Below are positions 11,964 through 23,054 of a stretch of 64,000 nt of DNA, piece after piece (positions within the stretch are counted from its first letter, which is position 1; each line of letters opens with the position of its first letter). The translations under genes and the position numbers were made by a program. The notes under the pieces were generated by a model that did no database searches, was not told where the DNA came from, and worked only from the letters and a program-made list of their open reading frames with translations. The DNA comes from Puccinellia tenuiflora (Eukaryota > Streptophyta > Magnoliopsida > Poales > Poaceae): contig QRDG01000480.1 of the NCBI GenBank assembly GCA_012064385.1, forward strand, positions 429,358-493,357, in the 5' to 3' direction.

Positions 11964-12352
11964 GTCCGTTTTATTTAAAGGCTAGCTGGTCATCTCTGCC
12001 ACTCACGCATCTTCCGATCTCTGGCTAGCTACATTATTTGCTTCCTTTGCTTGCTGGCGACTTGAGTAGTGACGGTTGTGACTTGTGAGTACACAGCACG
12101 TGCAGAGATCGAGATGGCGCTACTAAAAGAGGCCGTCGAGAGGGGTTGATGTGGAAGCTCAGGCCGATCGAGGTGGTTCCCAACAGCTTCAATACTTTAC
12201 AAGCTACTAGTATATACCCCCGCTGCTCCGTTTGCCACTGTACGTCTCAAACAATTGGATCTAATAAGGATGTTGCTCCGTTGACGCTACAAGCTACACT
12301 CCATGCATGGGGTGGGGATCGATCGAATGATCAAATGATCGATGCGCGTGTC
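11964..12352 (+). promoter_or_regulatory. Promoter-like block with a 12-codon frame, duplicated at 15175
   Basis: The block starts GTCCGTTTTATTTAAAGG, a TATA-like context, and continues through CT-rich leader sequence and a CACGTG motif (about 12097). It reaches ATGGCGCTACTAAAAGAG at 12114, whose frame closes with TGA at 12147-12149. A nearly identical copy lies at 15175-15541, and a third, shortened version without the ATG lies near 16930-17045. The order TATA-like, leader, ATG suggests the 5' end of a former gene. The early stop and lack of a continuing frame suggest it is dead or that I am missing an intron. Low certainty. Confidence 0.35.
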
Positions 12353-12859
12353 TTCAATGATGCAGCTAGTGTGAGTTGAGTCCATCAGTCCCGTCCCTTT
12401 TCTCCTATCAGCGCGCGCGAAAGCTACACCGCAACCACCTCCTGCTGTCCTGCACGCCGCCGTGCCGCGGCAAGATCCAACGGTCGGTCTGCCCATCGTG
12501 CCGCGGCAAGATCCATCGGACAACCTGACAAATCTTCACCAACAGCAATACAGTTTACATGATCACCTTTCCGGCAATCAAAATGTTATAAATCTTGTTG
12601 ATAGCATGGAGTTGTTGTGAAACTGAGACAGCCACACGGGGGAATGTATGCATGAACCTAGCTAGCTAGCACATTTGTTATGTGTGTCCCAACTATTATA
12701 AATTGCCTAGCTGTTTCAGAACTGCTATATGCTTCTTCTGTCCTAGGTATGATGTGGCAAGCTGTAGTCGTATGAAAAAAAAACAGAATTCTAGAGTAAA
12801 TGTTGAGACAATGGAGGAAACCAAAGAGAAACATGTGGGATACTGAAAACATGAAGGTG

Positions 12860-13160
12860 CTATCCAAACTAAAGCGGGCTGGGACGATGGTGTTTAAAAG
12901 TTTCGATAGAAATCTGGGTGATTTGAGAGGGGTTGTGATGCAGGATAACCCGCCTAAGTAGCTCAAGCTGAGGGTTTGCCGTATGGCGATCGGTGCCAAC
13001 AATATTGGGTTGCTCCGAGACACAACAATGGAGCATGTCAAGCGATTCAAGAAGGCAATAATGGAGATTGGTGAAGAAGATGACATTAACTGGAATTTTT
13101 TGCTTTTGTTCCAGATTATGGGCCTAAGGCTCTATTTTCTTTCTTTTGGTCTAACCATGT
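12860..13160 (+). pseudogene. Decayed coding-like tract, copy 1 of 3
   Basis: Plus-strand reading gives a run around MVFKSFDRNLGDLRG, an in-frame TAG after a Pro-Pro pair, then a stretch containing MEHVKRFKKAIMEIGEE. Copies at 17395-17660 and 22030-22331 keep the same reading and the same in-frame TAG. The stop therefore predates the duplication, or the tract is not translated in this frame. I do not recognise the family. Confidence 0.35.
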
Positions 13161-13552
13161 AATGTGAACTATAATAATCACTTGAGGGCCATCAAGTTAT
13201 CTTGATGCCATCGTGAACACCCAATCAATAAGAACTTAATATGTATCCGATCAGATGAAAAGTTTCCTGAAAACAATTAAGTGCAGCAGTAGGCCTGTAG
13301 CTTTTAGACGAATCGAGCGCAACATGTGCCAACCGTCAGATCGAGTCGGGTGTACGAAGATTTGGCCTGCAGATCCTCCAGCCGGTTGTGCTCCTACGCC
13401 TATCGGTGTCCTCCGCCCCGAGGTCCTCCAGCACGACGTCGCTCCCTGAAGGCCGACGCCCAACTTCCATAACCTCCCACGCCCTCATGTTGACTCTTCC
13501 CACGTGCACACGGCCCGCGCCGTCGGACTCCATCTCTTGCGTGTCGTGGTTG

Positions 13553-14006
13553 TCACATGGTTAACGTGCTGCCTTCGAGGGAAGCATCCTCGGTCGACGA
13601 GGAGACGCAGGCCCTCATCGTCCCCGAGCCTGGAGCTCCGGTCCGGGCCAGCAAAATCCGGGGCCCTCTGCTAAATCCTTAAATAGGCCATACACCCTCT
13701 TTGTGAAAATTCGCGATCGATCCCTGTCGAAATGCCAATTGTCATTATGTGATTGGCGCTCGGTCGACCGCAAGCGCGAAGGAAGTTAGAACGAACATAA
13801 GGAGTTTTAATGTGGCGTATCCCAAGATATCTCAAGTTAGCATACGTTGACATAGGATGAATTTCACTGTATTGAAATATTTTATTTTTTCTAGATAAAA
13901 AATTGCAAAAAGATTGCCGATGGAATTTAATTGTTTAATATACAATGGATAAATTATAGGCCCGCCTTGAGATGTTTGTGTGGGGCTCATCCCAATATAT
14001 CTCTAG
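13553..14006. other. No gene seen
   Basis: 454 bp between segmental copy 1 and a retroposon-like insertion. Phrases such as ATCCCAAGATATCTCAAGTTAG near 13820 and ATCCCAATATATCTCTAG near 13989 are similar to each other, hinting at a small repeat. Nothing else is recognised. Confidence 0.4.
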
Positions 14007-15174
14007 TTTTTTTTTACAAGTACGCTCGAAGGCGTACATTACTTGTATTCATATGAGTAGGAAAACATAACAAAGACGCATACAAGCAAAGAAACACATA
14101 GAGGATGCTGCTTCACTCCTTCGTCTTCCTCGTAATCCGTAGAATGATAGGAGCTTCTTGCCCAAAGGCGTTGATGAACCGCAATAACCATCAATTCCGA
14201 AGAACTGGATATGAAAGCCAAGATAGACCATCGGTCGGAGACACACCCCAAGCTCCTTCCACCCCGGATCTGGGCCCGACGGCGCACCACCTCAGAAGAG
14301 ATGGCCAGATCCCCTACCTTCGAACCGCCAGTCATCACAGCAGCAACCACCATCCGCTCCATCAAGCACACCACCGTCACCATGAACACCACAGCGACGG
14401 ACCACAACCACAACGAAGACTCCACAAACTCCGCGTCGGCGCCCCACGAAGCATCTCCGCAGCGGGGAAGGAGTTGGGAGACCTTATTCCTATGCCAGGA
14501 CGCCGCCGCCGCCACGCCGCCCCAGTCAAGAAACCTAAAAAACTGCAGAGAGAAGATCTCCTCCCCACCCACCGTTGTAAATACAGTTGCGCTCATGATA
14601 GGGATTCCGTTTATGGCGGCGACGAGCCGTGATCCGCACCAGCCCAGAGAGCCAAAAGGCCCTCGGAGCCGGAGCAGGTGGGAGGGCACTTTCCCGATCG
14701 CCTGCAGTGGCGGAGCCGCACTATGATTATGTGGTCACGCGACAACACAAAAAATTGATAAGCAAAGAAAGTTCAGCTATGGAGAAGGCGCCGACGCAGC
14801 GAGGAAGAGGAAGGAGAACAAAAGTCCACGGCGAGATCCCCACCGCCGCCCCGGAGATCTCGCCCAGACAAGCAGCTCCCAGATCTGCCGCCGGCCGCCG
14901 CGAGGCAAGACACCGGAAGCAGAGCCGAAGCAATCTTATTCGTCGCCGTCCCCATCACCGGCGGCGGACGAGCGAAACCTAATCTACCTAGCTAGCCCTA
15001 GACTAGGAGAACATAGATCCGCCCGGCGAATCGCCCCCCCACCCTCTCCCGCCGGCACCAAGGCCGACGGAGAGAAGGAGGGCGGCCGATTCGCCGGCGG
15101 AAAACGAGTTCGCCTCCCGGTCGCCTCTCTCCTTTTACTGTAGAAAGAGATAGGGGTCGAGGGGGATTGAGACT
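14007..15174 (-). mobile_element. Probable non-LTR retroposon insertion (minus strand)
   Basis: Begins with a T-run (14007-14015), which is a poly(A) tail on the minus strand, followed by GTACGCC-rich sequence and a GC-rich body containing long but domain-free frames. It separates segmental copy 1 from a re-duplicated promoter-like block at 15175. No reverse transcriptase is present. It could be a 5'-truncated LINE, a SINE-like retroposon or a retroposed transcript. The right boundary is set only by where the duplicated block starts. Confidence 0.35.
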
Positions 15175-15541
15175 GTCCGTTTTATTTAAGGCTAGCTGGT
15201 CATCTCTGCCACTCACGCATCTTCCGATCTCTGGCTAGCTACATTATTTGCTTCCTTTGCTTGCTGGCGACTTGAGTAGTGACGGTTGTGACTTGTGAGT
15301 ACACAGCACGTGCAGAGATCGAGATGGCGCTACTAAAAGAGGCCGTCGAGAGGGGTTGATGTGGAAGCTCAGGCCGATCGAGGTGGTTCCCAACAACTTC
15401 AATACTTTACAAGCTACTACTACTCCGTTGCTCCGTTTGCCAATGTACGTCTCAAACAATTGGATCTAATAAGGATGTTGCTCCGTTGACGCTACAAGCT
15501 ACACTCCATGCATGGGGTGGGGATCGATGCGCGTGTCTTTC
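15175..15541 (+). repeat. Second copy of the promoter-like block
   Basis: Near-identical to 11964-12352, including the TATA-like TTATTTAAGG, the leader, the CACGTG and the ATGGCGCTACTAAAAGAG at 15324 with the same early TGA. The similarity ends near 15541. This block is out of order relative to the rest of segmental copy 2, since the matching part of the long unit occurs again near 16930. It must have moved or been copied separately. Confidence 0.75.
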
Positions 15542-15597
15542 ACGTGACCGATTCAAGGAAATGGACAGACCTGCGCCCAAATACTGGTTCTAAGACT

Positions 15598-15660
15598 ATA
15601 TTCCGTAATAAACATCAATGGTATGCTTGTAGAATGGCATCCAGTCACAAAACTTGATTT
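15598..15660. repeat. Short phrase shared with 22905-22967
   Basis: The sequence from TATTCCGTAATAAACATCA to CACAAAACTTGAT recurs with few changes at 22905-22967. It marks another small piece of the duplicated landscape between the segmental copies and the F-box pseudogene region. Confidence 0.6.
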
Positions 15661-17394
15661 ATGTAAATCTTCTACCCCACCTTTCAAACAAAAAAATCTG
15701 CATCCTTGCGATAGTCCTGATGGATGCAGCTAGTGGGAGGAAATCTAAAGCACATGGGGATGGGGCACAGGCGAAGCAGACACCTGAAAAGATGCACGGC
15801 CCTCGGTTTCGAAAAACAAAGAAAAATGCACGGCCGGCCGGTGAAGGGAAATAGTGGGAAACATCGGACGCATCTGGTAGTTCGAAGAAAAGGGAAAAAG
15901 GGAGATGAGAGAAACATGGAGATCGATCTTTCCATTGCAGATGTGAGGAGGACATCACATGCACCATCATATCGATGGTTCTGCCAGCCCGGACCCCTCC
16001 TTTTTTTTTTCTGGAGACAAAATTCGATCTTTAGCAAGATCACCTGCACTGATCGCGGTAGAAATCCTTGCAGTTTACTCACTTTGTAAAATATATAGCG
16101 AAAGTTCCAGTTTGTCTGTCCAGCGGATTATGGAGGGAGAACAGCGCACCATTTTGTAGCAAGTGAATTAGACAGGATCAACTGTGTTTGCCAATGTCGA
16201 ACAAGCTAGAGGTCACGGTTACGACTGGCAATGCTGGGCGTCAATTCGGCAGCAGCAGTTCAACACTGCATGCGCTAATCGAACCAGAGAGGACTACTGC
16301 AACTTGGGTCTTGGCCGATCTGAAGTTTGACAGGGCGATCGAGCGTCACATCAGGGAGTGATCGCCGGTATGGTCCTTCCGCTGGTCATTCATAACTTAT
16401 CCTAGATACTAACTAGATAGCACAGTAGACAGTAGGGGCTGGCATGCATGATGCATGAGATGAGAGGCTAATTCGATGGAATAACGCAGGCGAACTCTAC
16501 CTCCAGCTAGCACAGTTATATTCTGACTGTACCACCAGACAGCCCGTACAGAACTACAGATGGAGGTCGATCGATCGCGAGAAGCAACAGGAGATCCATC
16601 CGGCGATACGAACCTAGTCCTGAACTCCTGATCCGTTTCATCGATCGATCTGAGGCGATTCAGTTAAGAAGGGAGCCACGCATGCATGGTGCAGTCATGA
16701 CGCGCGCCTGGAAACGCCAACCACACGCACAGGACCCAGATCCGTTCCCGTGCGCCGGAACCGGACACGTCCGTCCCTGCCCTCGCACACAGATATATGA
16801 GGCTGTCGACGTCGGTGACAACCTGACGATCGAAAGGGGCGTGTTGCTATGAGATCTGCACGTTGTCGCACTCTGAACTTAGTTATCGTAGTCGTCGTAG
16901 ACTAAATAATAATCAGGTTGAAGGGTGTGTTGGTCCGTTTCCTTAAGGCTGGTCAACTCTGCAGGCACTCATGCATCCATGATGCATCTTCCGATCTCTG
17001 CCAGGCTACATTATTTGCTTCCTTCTTTTGCTGACGACTTGATCTAAAATCTTCACCAGCAACAATACAGTTTACATGATGATCTTTCTGTCAGGCAAAA
17101 TGTTAAAAATATTGTTGATAGCATAGAGTTGCTGTGAAACTGAGACAACCACACATGGAATGCATGAACCTAGCTAGCTATCACATTTGTTATGTGCGTC
17201 CCAACTATTATAAATTGCCCAACTGTTTCAAAACCGCAATATGTTTCTTCTGTTCTAGGTATGATGTGCCAAGCAGTAGTAGTCGTATGAAAAAAAAGCA
17301 GAGTTCTCTATAGAGTAAGTGATAAGATAATGGAGGAAATCAAAGAGAAACATGTGGGATACAGGAAGCATCCGAGCTATTAGATGTTGGGGCT

Positions 17395-17660
17395 ATGGTG
17401 TTTAAAGCTTCCGATAGAAAGATGAGTTATTGGGGAGGGGTTGTGATGTTGGATAGCCCACATCAGTAGCTCAAGCTGAGGGGTTACCATATGGTGATCA
17501 GTGCCAAGGACATTGAGTTGTTCCAAAATGCAGCGGTGGAGCATGTCAAGTGGTTTAGGAAGGCTATAATAGAGATTGGTGCATTAGCTTTTGTTCCGGA
17601 TTATGGGCCTAAGGCTCTATTTTTTCTTGTTTCTGTTGTAACCATGTACTTTAAATTATA
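17395..17660 (+). pseudogene. Decayed coding-like tract, copy 2 of 3
   Basis: Same tract as 12860-13160. A frame with MVISAKDIELFQNAAVEHVK followed by KAIIEIG is readable. The shared in-frame TAG lies just upstream (about 17467). Function unknown. Confidence 0.35.
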
Positions 17661-17726
17661 CAGTTATTCAGTTGAGGACTATCAAGTTATCTTCATGCCA
17701 TCGTGAACACCCAAAGAATAAGTACT

Positions 17727-18885
17727 TTTTTTTAAGGAAGGCCAACTTTATTAATCTCAAATAATAATTACATCGTCCAAAAGTTTTCTCCTAATATCCA
17801 ATTACAGGACATTTTTAACTCAAAACAGTAACTAGCTATACTATGAGCAACCTTATTAGTTACTCTAGGACAATGCTTGTCCACCTTCCCAATAGTTGAA
17901 GCAAAAGAGGCACATTCCGAATGAATTGCAGCTGCCGAACTCCACCACATATCCTCCCCATTGCATGCATTGATAACTTCCAGGGCGTCGGATTCTGCTT
18001 GTATCGCGTTGCATCCCAGGTTTGCAGCCAGCTGCAACCCATTTCGCATGGCCATCGCTGCAGAATCGACATGCTGAAGATAGGCACATGAGCCCGCTAT
18101 GAAGTTCCCATGCGCGTCACGCAGAATAGCCCCCGTAGCTCCGGCCTGAATATCAATATCCACATTCAACTTAACAAAATTTGTTAGAGGCCGAGTCCAT
18201 TTTTGCTCCCCTGGACCTGCTATCGTTTTGTATGCTTTCATGTAGTTTGCTGTGATACCAATAATAGAAGCAGCACATAATTTAGTAGGAGGGACGCTCT
18301 CCCCATGTGTTTTTTGCCTCCTCATCCACCAAAGGTACCAGCAGGTAGTACTCCGTACTCCGTACAAATGATCTCACGACATGATACTTGGGGAGTGTTC
18401 ACCATTGCTTGTTCAGGGCGTCGTAACAAAAGTTCAAGGATTGCCGAGCCGGAACGATCAGTATGGAGTGCTTCATAGATCACAGACTCCATTCCCAGCT
18501 CCCGCCATATTTCCACAGCAGCCGTACAGGTAAAAAGTAGGTGCTTCACATCTTCAGCATCCAAGTGGCAGACTGGACATTCCCCAGATGTTCCAATATG
18601 TCTGTTCACCAGGATACTTTTCAAAGGGACTGAACCATGTAATGCATTCCAACAAAATATTTTGACTTTACTTGGTATATGTAGCTTCCATAAAATTTTC
18701 CAGACTGGGTTCAACACTGAAGGAGAGCCGTTCCTAGTCGCTGGGCCACCTCTAGAGCCAAATTGATATTTCCACTCAACATGATAAGCCGATCTGACTG
18801 TGAATTGATCAGTTTTGTTGTAATGCCATGCAATGAAATCCTCAAAAGCACCTACATGCAAAGTGATTTGTAAAATCCGATTTGA
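17727..18885 (-). mobile_element. 5'-truncated LINE, zf-RVT plus RNase H
   Basis: On the minus strand the reading gives a zinc-knuckle of the reverse-transcriptase-associated type (CPVCHLDAEDVKHLLFTC, 18861-18322 frame). After a frameshift near 18345-18365 it gives an RNase H-like domain (VKLNVDIDIQAG, then QAESDALEVINAC). The T-run at 17728-17736 is the poly(A) tail. The reverse transcriptase and endonuclease are missing, as in typical 5'-truncated insertions. A short duplicated CTCCGTA phrase lies at the frameshift. It shares family features with the LINE pieces at 29743-30794 and 51343-51836. Confidence 0.85.
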
Positions 18886-19218
18886 ATCAACTGTATTAAA
18901 TACGTATCCGATCAGATGAAAAGTTTCCTAAAAACAACTAAGTGCAGCTGTAGCTTTTAGACGAATCGATCGCACCCTGTGGCGACTGTCAGATCGAGTC
19001 GGGTGTGCGGAGATTTGGCCTCCAGCTCCTCCGGTCGATTGTGCTCCTACAGCATAACGTCGGCCTCCTCCACCCCGACCCCGAGGTCCTCCAGCACAAC
19101 TTCGCTCCCTGCAGGCCATCGCCCAACCTCCCTGCGTCCTCCTGAAGCTGCTGACTCTTCCCACGCGCACACTTCCCTTGACCGGCGTTGGACTTCATCT
19201 GCGGCACGCCGTGGCCGT

Positions 19219-19534
19219 CAGATCAGGCTGTAAGTGGGCATGGTCACGGCTGCCCACCAGCTGACAGTCTCTACCCATTTAAGTAAATGGGATACCCACT
19301 TGTGTCCATATAATACGTGCATAGAATAGCGGTGTCCGGCTGCCCGTTTAAGCCCACCAAGAACATCCGGAAACAGCGATCATTTAGTCATTCACATAAA
19401 AAAAGACTTAGCTTCATTCAGTCTGCTACGGAGATACAGAGTGCCTAACCTTCACTAGACAATGCATCTATACTAAATACCCATGACTTATGTGCTTGGA
19501 TGAATAATGTGGGATACAGGAAACATCCAATGAC
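19219..19534. other. No gene seen
   Basis: Short stretch between the end of segmental copy 2 and the gene tail. The phrase ATGACTTATGTGCTTGGA occurs twice (about 19482 and 19530). The second copy overlaps the stop codon of the gene tail. Confidence 0.5.
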
Positions 19535-20874
19535 TTATGTGCTTGGAGACCCAGACACGATTGGAGATATTTTTCTTCCTACAGTTTTAGATTTGTTTTG
19601 CAATTGTGTCATGACAACCTGCATATACAACAAGATGACAACATTAGCATCTCATGGTCACTACTAGCATAATCAGACTGTCATAAATCACTCATGTTCT
19701 TATCTAGTATAAGAAGAACACAAACTTACTTTGGCAGCCTTGCTTGCTCTTAAGCTACCACCTGCATCTGAAAGTGGCTGTTTGCTCCCTGTAGTTGGAC
19801 TTATTTCTTTTGAATTTGTGATTGTAGCCTGTAGACAAGAAATTTCAGAGAAAGTAAGATATGCTAGTAAATAATATCTAACAATTACATGATCCATGAA
19901 CATGGAAACTAACACGAATTTCCATCTACATGATACACAGATGATTTTTTTTTTTTGAAAATATTATTGCTGTGAATACATGTTTGACACAGTTTTGTTG
20001 CCATCCATCAGGTGTTTCTAACAAAGAGAGTATGTCCGGTGTGACAGTCTCCTACTGCTATGCCTATCTGTAAACAATATGACTAGTACCCGAACTAATA
20101 CACCCAATTAATTAACTGCAAATGAAGAGCTTCACAGTGAATACGATGTTGTAGTTGATATCCAAAGCAGATAGTGAAAAAGTTTTGCATCTTGAGATCA
20201 AGTTCAGGGAATGAAATGCACTAATTAACTGCAAATGATGAGCTCAATACACATGGAAAATGAACTTCAAACTCCCAAGAAAGGGATATGCATTCATGCC
20301 AATAATAACAGTTGGTGGGTGACTATAAAAATTAGATGACGTCAAGAGCTGCATCTTGAAACTCATTCCACTGCATTTAGGATGCATTCATGATCAAAAT
20401 TAGCATATGCTTTCTCATAAAAAACAACACATCTACTTAATTGTATGGGTAGAACTAGACAAGTAGACATCTGGTAGCATTTTAATAATCGATCGTTTTG
20501 TTCAGAGAATTATGTTGAAAGGACTTCTAATTTTCGCGATCTGGATGATTTTACATGCGCGCACACACATGATCACAAGAGCGGAAAATCTCGACCCCAA
20601 AAAAGGAAAAAACAAAGGGCCCACAAGTTTGGAAAAAAGAAAAAAAATGGCAGCTACAGCTCGAAATTCGATGGAGTGAGTATGGCTAGAACTGTATCAT
20701 GATCCAAGGGGATACCTTTTTCGAGCTCTTTTTGGATGATGGCGGCATCCTGGGGACCTCGATATTGTCCCACTGCTCCACACGTGCCTCGCTGGTAACT
20801 TGCCGCGCCCCACGAACATCTGCAAAGGGCCTCGCCGGACTCCTGCTGCTCCCCACGACAAAGTAAGATAATAT
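19535..20874 (-). pseudogene. C-terminal three-exon gene fragment, family not recognised
   Basis: Three minus-strand exons fit together without a break: 20874-20716 (53 codons), 19828-19730 (33 codons) and 19618-19535 (27 codons plus TAA). All junctions are phase 0, with acceptors GTTGTAG, GTCTACAG and ATATGCAG and donors GTATCC and GTAAGT. The encoded tail is Ser/Lys/Arg-rich and probably disordered. It includes SSRSPARPFADVRGARQV, EQWDNIEVPRMPP and a C-terminus TVGRKISPIVSGSPST. No upstream exon is visible before segmental copy 3 begins at 21318, so this looks like the 3' end of a gene left by rearrangement or transposon capture. A gene with a long intron running further right is the alternative. 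I cannot name the protein. Confidence 0.6.
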
Positions 20875-21317
20875 CTACAACAGAATGTATAAAATAATTC
20901 GACTAAAGACCGTGATGTCCTACTACTTGTGAACTTGCATTTTCCTAGTATCCAGTCAAGAAATTTAAGCAGATAAACTAGAAGACTAAAACAAGTTTGA
21001 TGTACACTCTCTTGGATGCAATCATTATCATCTCAGAGATTATAAAGTAATATGGAATTTACACAAGGGACAAAAGCTAGCCAACAGGATTGATAGCTCA
21101 GGCACCATTGAAACCAAGCCAAAGGTTTAATGGTAGATGAGCCTCTCACAACAACAGGTCAAGATTTTTAGGTTCGAGATGTAGTCACTTCTTTGTGCCC
21201 CTCACAGTAAGCCAAATCCCCTTTCTGATTTTTAATAACCCTTCATGAGCAGTAATTCATATGCCTGCACGCACCAGCTGTAACGCATTAAGAAAAGATC
21301 CACACACACCTTTTGTC
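20875..21317. other. No gene seen
   Basis: 443 bp upstream (minus sense) of the gene tail. I looked for a further exon in the same sense and found no convincing frame with splice sites. Confidence 0.45.
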
Positions 21318-22445
21318 ACTGTAGGTCCCAAAAAATTGGATCTAAAGATGTTGCTCCTTTGACGTTACAAGCTACTCCAATGCGGTGGGGATCGAATGAA
21401 TGATCAATGATAGATGCACACGTCTTCAATGATTGATGCAGTGTGAGTTGAGTTGATACACCGCTCGGTCAGTTCCCTCCCTTTCTCCTCACTTGCCTAT
21501 CACTATCAGTGCGCGCGAAAGCTACACCGCAACCACCTCCTGCACGCTGCCGTGCCGCTGCTAGATCCAACGGTCAGTCTGTGTCTGCGTGCGCGTTACT
21601 GCAGAAACTTGGAGGAGTGTGGCGCCCATACGTGTCGTGCAGCCTTCTTCCTACCCATCATGCCGTCCCTCTTGCCGAAAGCAGTTGCAGTTTAAATTCC
21701 AAATAAATCTTCACCAACAACAATACAGTTTACATGATGATCTTTCTGGCAAAATGTTGATAGCATGGAGTTGTTGTGAAACTGAGACAACCACACAGGG
21801 AAGGAATGCATGAACCTAGCTATCACATTTGTTGCGTGTGTCCCAACTATTATAATTTGCACAACTGTTTCAAAGCCGCTATATGTTTGTGTCCTATGTA
21901 TGATGTGCCAAGCAGTAGTCCTATGAAAAATATAGAATTCCAGAGTAAGTGCTGAGACAATGGAGGAAACAAAGAGAAACATGTGGGATACTGAAAACAG
22001 GAAGGTGCTATTCCAAGCTAAAAGAGGCTGGGGCGATGGTGTTTAAAGCTTCCAATAGAAATCTGAGCGATTTGGGAGGGGTTGTGATGCTGAATAGACC
22101 ACCTGAGTAGCTCAAGCTGAGGGGCTACCATATGGTGACTGGTGCTAAGGACATTGGGTTGTTCCGAAACTCAGCACTGGAGCACGTCAAGCGGTTCAAG
22201 GAGGCAGTGATGGATTTTGGTGAGGAAGATGACATTCATCAGAGTCTTCAGATTTTGAGATTTTGTTCCGGGATTATGTTCCTAAGGCTCTATTTTCTTA
22301 CTTTTGGTGTAGCCATGTACTCTGAATTATAATAAAGAGTAGAGGGAAATCAAGTTATCTTGATGCCATCATGCACACCCAATCAATTAGAACTTAATAG
22401 GCATCCGATCAGATGAAAAAAGTTTCCTAGAAACAACTAAACTAC
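21318..22445 (+). repeat. Segmental duplication, copy 3 (partial)
   Basis: Collinear with 12236-13275 of copy 1, including the phrase GCGCGCGAAAGCTACACCGC (about 21511), the AATACAGTTTACATGAT phrase and the decayed coding-like tract. It lacks the part corresponding to 10709-12235. It provides an empty site for the LINE in copy 2 near 22380. Confidence 0.75.
22030..22331 (+). pseudogene. Decayed coding-like tract, copy 3 of 3
   Basis: Same tract as at 12860 and 17395. Here the reading includes MVTGAKDIGLFRNSALEHVK then a Phe-Gly-Glu-Glu-Asp run. The TAG shared by the three copies is at about 22108. Family unknown. Confidence 0.35.
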
Positions 22446-23054
22446 TACCCGTAGTACTTACCATACTATGTTTTTCTGTTAACTTTCACATTTGGAACCA
22501 AGAGACTCGTCCAACGCCAAACTATAAGGGAGGCCATGTCCAGCTAGGAAGCAGAGGCAGAATGTTGTTGAAAGAGCTTTATTAATCAGTGAGTAATGTT
22601 ATTACAGTCCATTGTAGAACTCTAAAACACAAAGAGGAGCCAAAAGGGGGGCGCTTTCACCTTCTTAATGTTCTTCTGTTTCACCCCGCAGGTCCAAGGG
22701 CTCACCATCAAGTTGTTGACAATCATCAGGTACATGGGCCCCCGATCCAAGCGACTGGACATGATTCAGTGAGAAGGAAACTGATGCACCAGGCACCAGC
22801 AGTAGCTTCACACTTCCTTGAATAATACCATTTCTTAAGTGCTTGCTTCTTCAAACCATCATGAGAAAATGCACTCTCTTGAACTCCTTCTAAGATTATA
22901 TTATATTCCGTAATAAAAATCAGTGATATGCTTGTAGAATGACATACAGTCACCAAACTTGATAAGTACCAAAAACTCGTTAAGGATCCTTTTCAGCACG
23001 AGTAACTCATTTAAGTCTATTGCAGGACATGCGCCCAATTATGGCTGCAGGGAG
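22446..23054. other. No gene seen
   Basis: About 600 bp between segmental copy 3 and the F-box pseudogene. The phrase at 22905-22967 matches 15598-15660. A plus-strand frame at 22589-22825 has no recognisable content. Confidence 0.45.

Larger units (their letters stand above)
10709..13552 (+). repeat. Segmental duplication, copy 1
   Basis: This segment is collinear with 15700-19218 (copy 2). In part, 12236-13275 is also collinear with 21318-22445 (copy 3). Matching landmarks are the phrase from GCATCCTTGCG (10709 and 15700), CAGGGCGATCGAGCGTCACATC (about 11300 and 16335), TTCACCA(A/G)CA(A/G)CAATACAG (about 12536, 17053, 21712) and ATCCGATCAGATGAAAAG (about 13246, 18906, 22403). The copies differ by many substitutions and indels, so the event is old. 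It includes a promoter-like block and a decayed coding-like tract annotated separately. Confidence 0.8.
15700..19218 (+). repeat. Segmental duplication, copy 2 (interrupted by a LINE)
   Basis: Collinear with 10709-13552 apart from indels and one large insertion, the LINE at 17727-18885. The sequence left of the insertion (CACCCAAAGAATAAGTACTT) and right of it (TTAAATACGTATCCGATCAG) join to give what copies 1 and 3 show uninterrupted (CACCCAATCAATAAGAACTT followed by AATATGTATCCGATC). Confidence 0.8.

Noticed and set aside
12114..12149. Calling a real gene from the ATG after the TATA-like block
   Set aside because: The frame closes after 11 codons and no convincing downstream exon was found; kept only as a promoter-like block.
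14039..14982. 216-codon minus-strand frame and overlapping plus-strand frames
   Set aside because: No domain; the region looks like a retroposon-type insertion with a poly(A) tail, and frames conflict on both strands.
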